Below, piece by piece: positions 34,533-43,419 of a DNA stretch of 64,000 nucleotides. How positions within the stretch are numbered: position 1 is the first letter of the stretch; the number at the start of each line of letters is the position of its first letter. The notes below the pieces were generated by a model. It was not told the origin of the DNA. It worked only from the letters and a program-made list of their open reading frames with translations, and searched no databases. Source of the stretch: SHVZ01 sp044223515 (GTDB lineage: Bacteria > Pseudomonadota > Alphaproteobacteria > SHVZ01); assembly GCA_044223515.1 (NCBI GenBank), contig JBGALV010000002.1:62001-126000 (forward strand). The letters are read 5' to 3'. The position numbers were made by a program, and so were the translations under genes.

Positions 34533-35390
34533 ATGTCCACCGATCGCATCCCGGCGTCCGCCGGCATCGGCCTCCGCTTCCCGCATCATCGGGAAGTCGC
34601 GGCAGAGCCCGGAGGCATCGCCTGGGTCGAGGTCCATCCGGAGAACTACATGGCGGGCGGCGCGGTGCTCGACCTGCTCGTCTCAATCCGCCGGGATCTG
34701 CCCGTCTCGCTTCATGGCGTCGGGCTCTCGCTGGGGAGCGCCGCCGGCCTCGACCGCGATCATCTCGCGGGCCTCAGGAAGATGATCGACCGGATCGAGC
34801 CGGGGCTCGTTTCCGATCACCTTTCCTGGAGCGTCGCCGGTGGCGTCTATCTGCCCGACCTCCTGCCGCTTCCCTATACCGAGGAAGCGCTCGCGGTCGT
34901 CGCGGCCAACATCGATCGCGCGCAAGAGGCGCTGAAGCGGCCGCTGCTGATCGAGAACCCGTCGCGCTATCTCGACTTCAAGCATGCGACCCTGTCCGAG
35001 GCCGAATTCCTGACCGCGCTGGTGGAGCGTACCGGCTGCCGCCTGCTCTACGATCTCAACAACCTGCTGGTGAGCGCGCGGAACCTCGATAAGGATCCGC
35101 TCGCGTCCCTGTTCTCGATCCCGCTCGACGCAGTCGCCGAAATCCACCTCGCCGGGCATGCACGCAAGCGGCTCGACGACGGCAGCGAGATCCGGATCGA
35201 CGACCATGGATCGGCGGTGTCGCCGGAAGTCTGGGATCTCTACAGCCGCTTCATCCATCGCGCCGAAGCGGTTCCGACGCTGATCGAATGGGACACCGCG
35301 CTGCCCGCCTTGACGGTGCTGTGTGCCGAAGCGGCCAAGGCCCAGAGGTTCCTGGACATCGCCTCGACCGGAGAGCGTCGTGTCGCCTGA
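34533..35390 (+). CDS. bufB: Multinuclear non-haem iron oxidative enzyme, DUF692 (BufB), 285 aa
   Basis: TIM-barrel iron enzyme that modifies cysteines of the bufferin precursor. All expected ligand stretches are present: VEVHPENYM, SLHGVGLSLG, VSDHLSWS, LIENPSRYL, LYDLNNLLVSA, IHLAGHA, DDHGSAVS and IEWDTALP. The length is normal for the family. ATG 34533 (MSTDRIPASAG) lies 37 bases after bufA; the longer open frame has no similarity. Its end overlaps the next gene by 11 bases. Confidence 0.93.
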   Translation: MSTDRIPASAGIGLRFPHHREVAAEPGGIAWVEVHPENYMAGGAVLDLLVSIRRDLPVSLHGVGLSLGSAAGLDRDHLAGLRKMIDRIEPGLVSDHLSWSVAGGVYLPDLLPLPYTEEALAVVAANIDRAQEALKRPLLIENPSRYLDFKHATLSEAEFLTALVERTGCRLLYDLNNLLVSARNLDKDPLASLFSIPLDAVAEIHLAGHARKRLDDGSEIRIDDHGSAVSPEVWDLYSRFIHRAEAVPTLIEWDTALPALTVLCAEAAKAQRFLDIASTGERRVA

Positions 35391-36126
35391 TCTCGCGACG
35401 CTGCAAGCCGACATCGTGCGCATGATCCTCGCCGATGGCCGGATGGTTCCTTCGTTCCTGGACGACGACGCCGGGCTTAGGCTCGCCGTCTATCGCAACA
35501 CCGCGCTCAGCGGCCTCTGCGACGCGCTCAGGCTCAGCTATCCACTGATCGAAAAGGTCGTCGGCACACCGTTCTTCGACCAAACCGCGCTCGCCTTCGC
35601 ACGCGTGAACCCGCCGGCGGATCCGGTACTCGCCCGCTACGGCGCCGGCTTTCCGGCCTTCCTGGAATCCCTGTCGAGCCTCGCCGCCCTTCCCTACCTG
35701 CCGGACCTCGCCCGGCTCGAGTGGGCCATCGACCAAGTAGGCTACGAACCAACGGTGGAAGATCGCGGCGTCACGCTCGAGGTCGAAGGGCGCATCGCGA
35801 CCGTGACGCTTAGCCCCTCACTCCGCCTGCTCGCGACGGCCACGAGCGTCCTCCCGCTCTGGCGGGCGCTCGACGCCGGCGACGACGAAGGGCTCGGAGC
35901 CGTGGACTGGAACGCCGGCCCGCAATTCCTGGCCGTCCACTATGGCAAGGACGGCGTCCGGATCACGCCGCTCTCGGAATCGGCGTGGCGCCTCGCCGCC
36001 GCTCTCCTCGCCGGCGACGATCTCGACATGGCGACCGAAGCAGCCGAGGCCGCGATCGAGCTTCTCTCCACCCCTTTCATTCGCATCGCCATAGCCGATC
36101 CTGACGGATCGATGAGGATCTCATGA
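35380..36126 (+). CDS. bufC: DUF2063 RiPP recognition partner (BufC), 248 aa
   Basis: Partner of the DUF692 enzyme; its N-terminal helical domain (LAVYRNTALSGLCDALRLSYPL, seen in parts) is the DUF2063 signature. The C-terminal half is a RiPP-recognition-like fold. It presents the precursor to BufB. The GTG start at 35380 was selected because it gives the normal N-terminus and overlaps bufB; the frame remains open further upstream. Its stop overlaps the DoxX start by four bases. Confidence 0.85.
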   Translation: MSPDLATLQADIVRMILADGRMVPSFLDDDAGLRLAVYRNTALSGLCDALRLSYPLIEKVVGTPFFDQTALAFARVNPPADPVLARYGAGFPAFLESLSSLAALPYLPDLARLEWAIDQVGYEPTVEDRGVTLEVEGRIATVTLSPSLRLLATATSVLPLWRALDAGDDEGLGAVDWNAGPQFLAVHYGKDGVRITPLSESAWRLAAALLAGDDLDMATEAAEAAIELLSTPFIRIAIADPDGSMRIS

Positions 36127-36581
36127 GCACGCTTGCCGCCGCCGGGTCGAACAGCCTCGGCCGTTCCGTCCGTACCGTCATCTCGGCCCTGGACGGGCTT
36201 CCCTGGACCGTCCTCGCTTTGCCGATGCGCCTCGCCGGCTTCGCCGTATTCTGGCGCGCCGGCATGGTCAAGCTCGCCAGCTGGGAGAGCACAGTCCTGC
36301 TGTTCCGTGAGGAGTACCAAGTGCCGGTGCTGCCGCCGGAGCTGGCGGCTTATCTCGCCACATCCGTCGAGCTCGGCTGCGCGATCGCGCTTCTGCTCGG
36401 GCTTCTGACGCGGTTCTCGGCGCTGGCGCTGCTCGGCCTGACCTCCGTGATCCAGCTCTTCGTCTATCCGGAGGCCTGGCCGACCCACATCCAATGGCTC
36501 GCCTTCCTGCTGCCGCTCCTCGCCCGCGGCGCCGGCGACCTGTCTCTCGATCATCTGATCGCCCGCAGGCTTGCCCGCTGA
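36123..36581 (+). CDS. DoxX-family membrane protein (BufD position), 152 aa
   Basis: Four-helix inner-membrane protein. The DoxX features are FAVFWRAGMVKLASW (helix 1 with a conserved Trp/Lys end), YLATSVELGCAIALLLGLLTRFSALALLGL in parts, and a final Trp-rich helix. DoxX proteins are regularly the last gene of bufferin operons, where they may shuttle electrons or redox equivalents. ATG 36123 overlaps the bufC stop. Confidence 0.88.
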   Translation: MSTLAAAGSNSLGRSVRTVISALDGLPWTVLALPMRLAGFAVFWRAGMVKLASWESTVLLFREEYQVPVLPPELAAYLATSVELGCAIALLLGLLTRFSALALLGLTSVIQLFVYPEAWPTHIQWLAFLLPLLARGAGDLSLDHLIARRLAR

Positions 36582-36611
36582 TCTAGGATCGCCTCCGACT
36601 AGGAGGCGTCC

Positions 36612-37490
36612 ATGTTCTTCGAGGGCTTCTCACTCGAGACGGTCGAGGCCAACGGCCAGAAGATCCGCTTGCGCCGCGGCGGCAGCGGACCACCGCTCCT
36701 GCTGCTCCACGGCAACCCACAGACCCATGCCATGTGGCACAAGGTGGCGCCGGTACTGGCCAGGCGCTTCGCCGTCATCTGCCCGGACATCAGAGGCTAC
36801 GGCTTCTCCTCTTCGCCGCCGCCCACGCCCGACAGCCGCCACTACGCCAAACGCGAGATGGCGAAGGATCTGGTCGCGTTGATGAAGCACTTCGGCTTCC
36901 CGCGCTTCGGCGTGGTCAGCCACGATCGCGGCGCACGCGTCGCCCATCGGCTCGCCATCGATCATCCGGACGCGGTGGAGAGGCTCTGCGTCATGGACAT
37001 CGTGCCGACGATCGAGCACTTCGAGCGCACCGAGATGGCCTTCGCGCTCGGCTACTATCACTGGTTCTTCCTGGCGCAGCCGTACGACAAGCCCGAACGC
37101 ATGATCCTTCGGGACGTCGAGGACTGGTTCGACAGCCATACGACGCGTGAACCCAAGGACAAGGGCTTCTTCCATCCCGAGGCGCGTGCCGACTACGTCG
37201 CTGCTTTGCGCGAGCCTGGCACCGTCGCCTCGATCTGCGAGGACTATCGGGCGGCGACGGGCATCGACCTCGTCCATGACCGAGGGAGCCGATCGGCCGG
37301 GCAACGCATCCACTGCCCTCTTCTCGTACTTTGGGGCGCCAAGGGCAAGATCGGCCAGTGGTACCAGCCGATCGAGCTGTGGCGGCGATATGCGGATGGA
37401 CCAGTAACCGGCGGGCCGGTCGCCAGCGGCCACTACCTTGCCGAGGAAGCGCCGGACGAGACGATCGCCCGGCTCGACGCCTTCCTGTGA
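36612..37490 (+). CDS. Alpha/beta hydrolase, haloacetate (fluoroacetate) dehalogenase type, 292 aa
   Basis: The nucleophile is Asp, not Ser: SHDRGARVAHRLAIDHP (Asp105), as in fluoroacetate dehalogenase. The halide-binding pair His150-Trp151 occurs in YYHWFFLAQP, the oxyanion region is LLHGNPQTHAMW, the DIRGYGFSS loop is present, and the base His274 is in ASGHYLAEEAP. Such enzymes remove halide from short 2-haloacids. GGAGG precedes ATG 36612. It follows DoxX by 30 bases but is not a usual bufferin gene. Some members act on other small esters. Confidence 0.83.
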   Translation: MFFEGFSLETVEANGQKIRLRRGGSGPPLLLLHGNPQTHAMWHKVAPVLARRFAVICPDIRGYGFSSSPPPTPDSRHYAKREMAKDLVALMKHFGFPRFGVVSHDRGARVAHRLAIDHPDAVERLCVMDIVPTIEHFERTEMAFALGYYHWFFLAQPYDKPERMILRDVEDWFDSHTTREPKDKGFFHPEARADYVAALREPGTVASICEDYRAATGIDLVHDRGSRSAGQRIHCPLLVLWGAKGKIGQWYQPIELWRRYADGPVTGGPVASGHYLAEEAPDETIARLDAFL

Positions 37491-37511
37491 GGAAAGCGTC
37501 GAGCGCGAAGG

Positions 37512-39197
37512 CTAGTAGGTGTACCGCTGGATCGAGATCTGCCGGCCGCTCGGCAGCGTGATCGTGCCGGTGGTCGTCGAACTGAAGGTCATCGTCGTCG
37601 TGCCCCGGTTCGCGGTCGCGCTCGCGTTGCCCGACGATCCGGTCAGCGTCGGGCCGTTGCCGAACTCGAACAGGTCGCCCGACCAAGTCGAGGTCGAGCT
37701 CGACTGTCGCACCAGGTTGCCGGTTCCGACGTACCAGTTGGCCTGACCGCTGGCGCCGGTACTGCCATAGGCGTAGCCGACGGTGAAGAAATTAGAGGTC
37801 GTGGTCCCTCCGCTCGTCGTCGTGTTCTGGCTTTCGATCAGCCAGCCGGTGCCACTGTAGTCGGGCGACCACCACCAGCCCGTCTCCGGTGCCCAGCTCT
37901 GGGTCGAGCCGACGGTCGAACCGGTGAGCGGGTAGCGGACGAGGGCGTAGCTGGTCGAGCTGCCGCTGGTCGGCGTGATCGTGACGGTCGCCGCAGTCGA
38001 CGAAGAGAAGGTCACCGAGAAGGTGCCCGGCGAGGTCGTACTGGTCGGCGACGTGTTCGCGACACCGATGTTCGCCAAGGTGGTGCCGTTGGAAAACTGC
38101 TCGAGCGCGCCGGTGCAGGTGGTCGACCCCAGCATGCACGGGATCACGTACCAGACGTCGTCGCCGCCAGCGCCGTAGGTGTAGATGCCGATGAAAAGCT
38201 TCGAGGCGTTGGTCTCGATCGCGTAGCCGCGGCCCGAGGACGTGGTCGTGTACCAGAGCCCGTTCGCGGGCGTCGTCAGCGCGTAGGTGTTGCGCCCGGT
38301 AACCGATCGCGAGCCGCGGAAGCAGCCAACCGTGTACGGAAACTCTCGGTTGCCGTGATAGTGGTAGATATCCTTCACCTGCCCGTCGGCCTGGGTCACG
38401 CTGTGCTGGTGGCCATGGCATTCGTCGAGCTCGGCATTGGTGATCGTCGAGCCGCTCGTACCCTTCGGCCCATAGATGCCGTAGCCGTCGAGCGCCCATC
38501 CCACCTGAACCGAATGACCGGAGGTCGAGTCGGTAAAGCAGTTGGTCAGGTGGTGATAGTGGTAGGTACCGGTCGTCTCGGGGTGACCTTCGCACAGGTC
38601 CTGGATCTCGTTGGCGACGGCGTCGCGCCCATCCGCATCGAGCGCATCGAAAAGCATGCCGCCCGTGAACAGGTAGCCCACCTCGCCCGAGACGCAGGTC
38701 GGGGTCGACGAATAGACCGGATCGGACGGCAACTCGGCATAGCGCCGGCTGACCGCCATCGACGACGGGTTGGGGTGGTATTGAGCCTGCCCCGCCTCGC
38801 TCGAGGAAGAGACCGGGAAGGTGCCGGTGTAGTGGTTCGGCAGGCCGTTGCCGCCGAGATAGCGGATGCTGCCGCTGGTCACCTCGCGCGTCTGCGAGGT
38901 CCAGGCGTTCGAGCCCTCGACGATCGGCTTGCCCGAGAACGAGATGACGTTCGAGGAGCTGACCCAGGAGAAGCCGTAGCCGGACGTGCCGGAGGTGAAG
39001 CGGCAATGATAAATGGTGTTTCGCGCTGCGGACCGCATCGAGACACCGTCGACCGCCGCCGTGCCGGTCGCTCCCTGCGCCTTGAATGTCGTGTAGGAGG
39101 TCACCGCCGGCGTGGCGATATCGGCCGCCGAGGCAATGCCCGATCCGGCGAGCAAAAGCCCAACAACCGCTCCGAGAGCGGACAGGCACGACTTCAT
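37512..39197 (-). CDS. Secreted YHYH-domain protein with duplicated C-terminal domain, 561 aa
   Basis: A signal peptide (about residues 1-24, ending GIASA) is followed by the YHYH domain with YHYHH (212-216), ECHGHQHS (259-266) and YHYHG (278-282). These His clusters probably bind metal. Residues about 311-440 and 448-561 look like two copies of one Ser/Thr/Gly-rich beta domain: each starts with a Trp-Tyr or Trp-Trp strand (GLWYTTTSSGRGYAIE; GWWWSPDYSGTGWLIE), contains EQFSNGTTL or FEFGNGPTL, and ends in a VRYP or IQRY strand. ATG 39197 starts the signal peptide. Extracellular function unknown. Confidence 0.82.
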   Translation of the reverse strand: MKSCLSALGAVVGLLLAGSGIASAADIATPAVTSYTTFKAQGATGTAAVDGVSMRSAARNTIYHCRFTSGTSGYGFSWVSSSNVISFSGKPIVEGSNAWTSQTREVTSGSIRYLGGNGLPNHYTGTFPVSSSSEAGQAQYHPNPSSMAVSRRYAELPSDPVYSSTPTCVSGEVGYLFTGGMLFDALDADGRDAVANEIQDLCEGHPETTGTYHYHHLTNCFTDSTSGHSVQVGWALDGYGIYGPKGTSGSTITNAELDECHGHQHSVTQADGQVKDIYHYHGNREFPYTVGCFRGSRSVTGRNTYALTTPANGLWYTTTSSGRGYAIETNASKLFIGIYTYGAGGDDVWYVIPCMLGSTTCTGALEQFSNGTTLANIGVANTSPTSTTSPGTFSVTFSSSTAATVTITPTSGSSTSYALVRYPLTGSTVGSTQSWAPETGWWWSPDYSGTGWLIESQNTTTSGGTTTSNFFTVGYAYGSTGASGQANWYVGTGNLVRQSSSTSTWSGDLFEFGNGPTLTGSSGNASATANRGTTTMTFSSTTTGTITLPSGRQISIQRYTY

Positions 39198-39352
39198 CGT
39201 CTCGACTCCCCAGTCAACCACCCCGTCCCAAGATAAAGGTTGAGTAAGCGCTAAGCCAAGTGTGCTTTGGAGCCCGGTATCGCTTGCCGCCGCACGTCTC
39301 CGCATGGACAATCGCGGTGCCGCAGTGCCTTCACGTCTCAGGATAATTCGCC

Positions 39353-40570
39353 ATGCCACACCCTCTCTCCGACCGCGCCAAGGACCTTGCCTCCCGGGTG
39401 ACCCGGTTCATGGATGCCCATGTCTACGAGGCCGAAGGTCCTTACAAGAGGCACACCGACGAGGCCGCCGACCGCTGGACCGTTCCGCCCGCGATGGACG
39501 AGCTCAAGGCCAAGGCAAAGGCGCAGGGGCTGTGGAACCTGTTCCTGCCCGAATCCGACCTGGGCGCGGGACTCACCAACAGCGAGTACGCGCCGCTCTG
39601 CGAGATCATGGGACGCTCGCTGATCGGGGCCGAGGCCTTCAACTGCAGCGCGCCCGATACCGGCAACATGGAGGTGCTGGTCCGTTACGGCACGCCCGAG
39701 CAGAAGAAGGCATGGCTGGAGCCTCTGCTCGACGGCAAGATCCGGTCTGCCTTCTGCATGACCGAGCCCGATGTCGCCTCCTCGGACGCGACCAACGTTC
39801 GCTGCTCGATCGAGCGCGAGGGCAATAGCGGCTACGTCATCAACGGGCGCAAATGGTATGCGAGCGGAGCGATGGATCCGCGCTGCGAGATCTTCATCGT
39901 GATGGGGAAGACCGACCCGAACGCGCCGAAGCACCAGCAGCAGTCCATGATCCTGGTCCCGCGCTCGACGCCCGGGGTCAAGATCATCCGTCCGATGCAC
40001 GTGTTCGGCAGCGACGACGCACCACACGGCCATGCAGAGATCGTCTTCGAGAACGTCAGGGTGCCGGCCGAGAACATCCTGCTCGGTGAGGGCCGCGGCT
40101 TCGAGATCGCGCAAGGCCGGCTCGGCCCCGGACGCATCCACCATTGCATGCGACTCATCGGCTGCGCCCAGCGCGCGCTCGAGCTGATGTGCATCCGCGC
40201 CCAGGAGCGCGTCGCCTTCGGCCGCAAGCTCGCCGATCACGGCCCGGTACGCGAGGAAATCGCGCGTTCGGCCTGCGAGATCGAGCAGGCGCGCCTTCTG
40301 ACCCTGGCCGCTGCCGAGAAGATGGACAAGGAAGGCAACAAGTCGGCCCGCGACGCGATCGCGATGATCAAGATCGTTGCGCCGATGATGGCGCAGACCG
40401 TGATCGACCGTGCGATCCAGATCCATGGGGCGATGGGCGTGAGCCAGGACACCTTCCTCGTAGATGCCTGGAAGTACGCGCGGACCATCCGGATCGCCGA
40501 CGGTCCCGATGCCGTCCATCTCGCCGCACTCGGCAAGCAGGTGATCGGACGCTACGGGGTGAAGGCCTGA
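39353..40570 (+). CDS. Acyl-CoA dehydrogenase (ACAD10/11-like), 405 aa
   Basis: FAD-dependent acyl-CoA dehydrogenase. Seen: AFCMTEPDVASSDATNV (FAD/substrate loop), GYVINGRKWYASGA, GRKLADHGPVREEIA and the C-terminal QIHGAMGVSQDTFL. The gene is fused head to tail (stop overlaps next ATG) with an aminoglycoside-phosphotransferase-like kinase. That pairing equals the domains of human ACAD10/11 and of the LvaA/LvaC levulinate pathway, where 4-hydroxyacyl-CoA is phosphorylated and then dephosphorylated/dehydrated. A role in catabolism of 4-hydroxy acids is therefore likely. Confidence 0.9.
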   Translation: MPHPLSDRAKDLASRVTRFMDAHVYEAEGPYKRHTDEAADRWTVPPAMDELKAKAKAQGLWNLFLPESDLGAGLTNSEYAPLCEIMGRSLIGAEAFNCSAPDTGNMEVLVRYGTPEQKKAWLEPLLDGKIRSAFCMTEPDVASSDATNVRCSIEREGNSGYVINGRKWYASGAMDPRCEIFIVMGKTDPNAPKHQQQSMILVPRSTPGVKIIRPMHVFGSDDAPHGHAEIVFENVRVPAENILLGEGRGFEIAQGRLGPGRIHHCMRLIGCAQRALELMCIRAQERVAFGRKLADHGPVREEIARSACEIEQARLLTLAAAEKMDKEGNKSARDAIAMIKIVAPMMAQTVIDRAIQIHGAMGVSQDTFLVDAWKYARTIRIADGPDAVHLAALGKQVIGRYGVKA

Positions 40571-41592
40571 TGACGGGCGCCGGCCTGGTCGATCTCGACC
40601 GCCTGGTTCCCTTTCTGGAGGCAAATCTGCCGGGCTTCCGCGGACCGGCGTCCACCCGGAAATTCGCCAGCGGCCAGTCCAATCCGACCTTCCTGCTCGA
40701 TGCGGCATCGGGCCGCTACGTGCTGCGGCGGAAGCCGTCAGGCACGCTGCTCAAGTCGGCGCACGCCGTCGAACGCGAATACCGGGTGATGAAGGCCCTG
40801 GCACCGACTGCGGTGCCCGTCCCTGCCGTGCATCTTCTTTGCGAGGATGCGAGCGTTCTCGGCACGGCGTTCTTCGTCATGGAGTTTCTCGACGGCCGGA
40901 TCTTCTGGGATCCGGCGCTGCCAGAAATCGCGCGCGGCGACCGTGCCCCCTACTTTGGCGAGATGGCACGCGTGCTGGGCGAGCTCGCGAAGCTCGACAC
41001 GACCGCCGCGGGTCTCGCCGACTATGGCCGGGCCGGCGGCTATGTCGAGCGCCAGATCTCGCGCTGGGTCCAGCAGTATCGGGCCTCGGAGACGGAGAAG
41101 GTCCAGGACATGGAGGACCTGATCGCGTGGTTGGTCAGCCGATCGGCGCCGGATGACGGCGTCTCGCTTGTCCATGGCGACATCCGCTTCGACAACGTCG
41201 TGTTCCACCCGACCGAGCCACGGATCATCGGCATGCTCGATTGGGAGCTGTCGACGCTGGGCACCCCGCTCGTCGACGTCACCTATTTCTGCACGATGCT
41301 GCGCCTGCCGCGCACGAACCAGGTGAAGGGATTGGCCGGCCTCGATCGCGCCGAACAGGGTCTTCCGACCGAGCAGGCCTTCCTCAGCGAGTTTCTTCGC
41401 CATTCCGGATTCAGGGGGCAGGTCGACTGGCCATTCTGGATCGCCTTCCACGCCTTCCGCTTCGCCGCGATCTCTCAAGGCGTCAAGAAGCGGCGGATCG
41501 ACGGGAACGCGTCGAGCGAAAGCGCAGGCGGGGTCGGCGACATGGTCGCCGTTTCGGCCAAGCTCGGGCTCGACGCAGCCTCCGGGACTTAG
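40570..41592 (+). CDS. Aminoglycoside-phosphotransferase-like kinase, 340 aa
   Basis: Protein-kinase-like fold (APH/choline kinase group). Seen: ASGQSNPTFLLD (nucleotide loop), YVLRRKPSG (ATP Lys), the catalytic loop LVHGDIRFDNVVF and the metal motif MLDWELSTLG. ATG 40570 shares a base with the dehydrogenase stop. Homologues paired with this dehydrogenase phosphorylate 4-hydroxyacyl-CoA rather than antibiotics, so an antibiotic-resistance reading would be wrong. It converges with the response regulator gene (four-base gap). Confidence 0.9.
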   Translation: MTGAGLVDLDRLVPFLEANLPGFRGPASTRKFASGQSNPTFLLDAASGRYVLRRKPSGTLLKSAHAVEREYRVMKALAPTAVPVPAVHLLCEDASVLGTAFFVMEFLDGRIFWDPALPEIARGDRAPYFGEMARVLGELAKLDTTAAGLADYGRAGGYVERQISRWVQQYRASETEKVQDMEDLIAWLVSRSAPDDGVSLVHGDIRFDNVVFHPTEPRIIGMLDWELSTLGTPLVDVTYFCTMLRLPRTNQVKGLAGLDRAEQGLPTEQAFLSEFLRHSGFRGQVDWPFWIAFHAFRFAAISQGVKKRRIDGNASSESAGGVGDMVAVSAKLGLDAASGT

Positions 41593-41596
41593 GGCC

Positions 41597-42409
41597 TTAC
41601 TCGGCGGCGATGACGGGCGGCGCCTTCCAGCGGTAGCCGAAGGACGGGTAGTTCTCGATCTCGTCGAAGTTGGCGTCGACCGCGCGGAACTTGTCGCGGA
41701 TCCGACGCATCGCCGATCGCACGTTGGTGCGGAAGCCGTTGTCGCCAGCACCCGCGATGAAGCCGGCCCGATGGACGCAGTCGTAAAGCGCGCGGTAGGT
41801 CGCATGCTCACCGACGCTCGCCGCCAGCATCCGGACGATATTGTACTCGGTTACGGTCAAATTGACGTCGATGCCGTCCCAATAGGCTCGACCAACCTTG
41901 GCCCGGAGCAACAGCCGGCCGCGATGAATGTCCTCGGCGGTGGCCGGCCTGAGCCTGACGCCTTCGGCCTCGACGGCCAGCTTGATGCGCTTGGTCAGGA
42001 TGTCGGTGCCGCGCGACTTGTCGACGAAGTCGACGGCCCCTTGATCCAGCGCCGCCGCCTCGAAGGATCGCTCGGGCATGCCGGTCAGGAAGATCGTCGG
42101 CATGGCTGCGCCCTGATTGCGCATCCGGCTCAGGAGATCGATGCCGCTCATCGACGGCATCTTCCAGTCCAGAATGACCACGTCGGCCGGGCCGCCGCCT
42201 GCGAGGTGGCGAAGAAGGTCGCCGCCTTCCGCGAAGGCAGTGACCTCGAACCCGTTGTCGGCGAGGCCACCTTTGACCATCTCGCGGAATCGATCGTCGT
42301 CATCGACCAGGGCAACACGGATCTTGTCCACGATCCGAGCCTGCTCTGCCGGCGCCGGACCGGGGCCGGCACCGGACGTGGCGACGACCTTCTGAAGGAT
42401 TGTCATCAT
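41597..42409 (-). CDS. Response regulator with winged-helix output domain, 270 aa
   Basis: Two-component regulator. The receiver domain occupies residues about 30-148: acidic pocket VALVDDDDRFRE, phosphoacceptor Asp81 in VVILDWKMP, TIFLTGMP (Thr) and FVDKSRG (Lys). The C-terminal OmpR/PhoB-type winged helix (about 165-268) contains VNLTVTEYNIVRMLA and GYRWK. This architecture resembles the ChvI group. No histidine kinase is adjacent; the upstream region is degenerate, so a partner gene may be elsewhere or lost. ATG 42409 follows GAGGG. Confidence 0.9.
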   Translation of the reverse strand: MMTILQKVVATSGAGPGPAPAEQARIVDKIRVALVDDDDRFREMVKGGLADNGFEVTAFAEGGDLLRHLAGGGPADVVILDWKMPSMSGIDLLSRMRNQGAAMPTIFLTGMPERSFEAAALDQGAVDFVDKSRGTDILTKRIKLAVEAEGVRLRPATAEDIHRGRLLLRAKVGRAYWDGIDVNLTVTEYNIVRMLAASVGEHATYRALYDCVHRAGFIAGAGDNGFRTNVRSAMRRIRDKFRAVDANFDEIENYPSFGYRWKAPPVIAAE

Positions 42410-42859
42410 CGGATACCCTCGCCGTCCTTGTCGATGCTTCGTCCCTGTGACGAAGTCGTGCTGTTTCCCTAGAACGGCGGAGAAGGCTTCCGGTTCAACG
42501 GACTTCTTTAACAAGCTCAATGTTCGAGAAACCGGGACTCCTGGTCGAGGCGGGCAAAGAACTGGTCCGCCCGGTCGGCTTCGCCGGCCCGGCACATGAA
42601 CCCGACACTGGCCAACCACTCCGCCAATTCGGGCGACGGCCTCGACCTGGCAGCCTGGCTTTGCTGCCGCCTCAACCCGCTCGGTGCACGAAGCCGGTTC
42701 ACCACCCAGCACGGGCCAGCCGAAGCCAACGAGCACCATGCAGGCCGCGGTCACGATGACGGATGTCAGCGGCGACCGATCGATCGCCTTGGCCGAGCGG
42801 TCGAGGACGGCGGCGGCGTTGGCACGCGCAACGGGTTCACGGCCAGCTCTATGATGCCC
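42410..42859 (-). other. 450-bp stretch without an intact gene; possible decayed coding remnants
   Basis: No convincing complete gene is seen. On the minus strand one open frame (down from about 42859) encodes a single hydrophobic helix (TSVIVTAACMVLVGFGWPVLG) and then loses protein-like composition. Another minus frame (42729-42517) has a plausible soluble tail (LAEWLASVGFMCRAGEAD) without a good start. The two may be frameshifted parts of one former membrane protein, perhaps the missing part of the anti-sigma gene beside it. Confidence 0.35.
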
Positions 42860-43279
42860 TCATGACCGCAACCAAGCGCCGCGCAGCGCCAAGGTTCCAT
42901 GAAGGAGCGATGGCAAGGCACGGCGGGAGGCGAGGCGACGATCGAGCTCGCGGGTCAGCGCCTCCAACGGTTCCGTGAGGGGCGGCAGGTCCCGATCGAA
43001 AAGGCGGTGAAGCTCGACGTTGAGGGCGCGATAAGCGGTCGTTGCTGACAAGGCATCCGGATCGCGGGCGAGCGCGGCTTCAACGGCCGACCTGCGGCCG
43101 GCCTTCAGCAGAGCGTCGACATAAGCGTGCAGGTCCGCCTCATCGATCGTGCCTGATGAGCGGCCAACCTCGGCGAGCCGAACCACCTTTACGTCCGGTG
43201 TGTCCTGGTTCGCTGCCTCAAACACAATATTCGTAAAGACGGTCGTCACGGTTCGGCCAGTGGATGCAATGCGATCCAT
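42860..43279 (-). CDS. Anti-sigma-factor-like protein, probably truncated, 139 aa
   Basis: Residues about 44-110 match the cytoplasmic sigma-binding segment of ECF anti-sigma factors (EADLHAYVDALL, AAYRALNVELHRLFD-like pattern seen as TTAYRALNVELHRLF). The normal transmembrane helix and periplasmic domain are missing: the frame ends after an unrelated tail (ALRGAWLRS). The start is uncertain (ATG 43279 or GTG 43186). It lies on the same strand as the ECF gene at 44.4-44.9 kb but is separated from it by galU on the other strand. Probably a degenerating gene. Confidence 0.45.
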   Translation of the reverse strand: MDRIASTGRTVTTVFTNIVFEAANQDTPDVKVVRLAEVGRSSGTIDEADLHAYVDALLKAGRRSAVEAALARDPDALSATTAYRALNVELHRLFDRDLPPLTEPLEALTRELDRRLASRRALPSLLHGTLALRGAWLRS

Positions 43280-43419
43280 TCATAGACACATGTAAATCGA
43301 TTCTATTCCGCCCCGTACGGAGCCTCTCCGCGGGAATAATTGTTATCCGGTGCAGTCCATGCAAAGGCGGGAGCCCAACGGCGGCGTTCGCTCGACAAAG
43401 CAACGGCAAGGAGCTCTCG

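Noticed and set aside
40570..41592. Aminoglycoside resistance gene
   Set aside because: The APH-like fold is paired with an acyl-CoA dehydrogenase, the arrangement of 4-hydroxyacyl-CoA kinases; nothing supports an antibiotic substrate.
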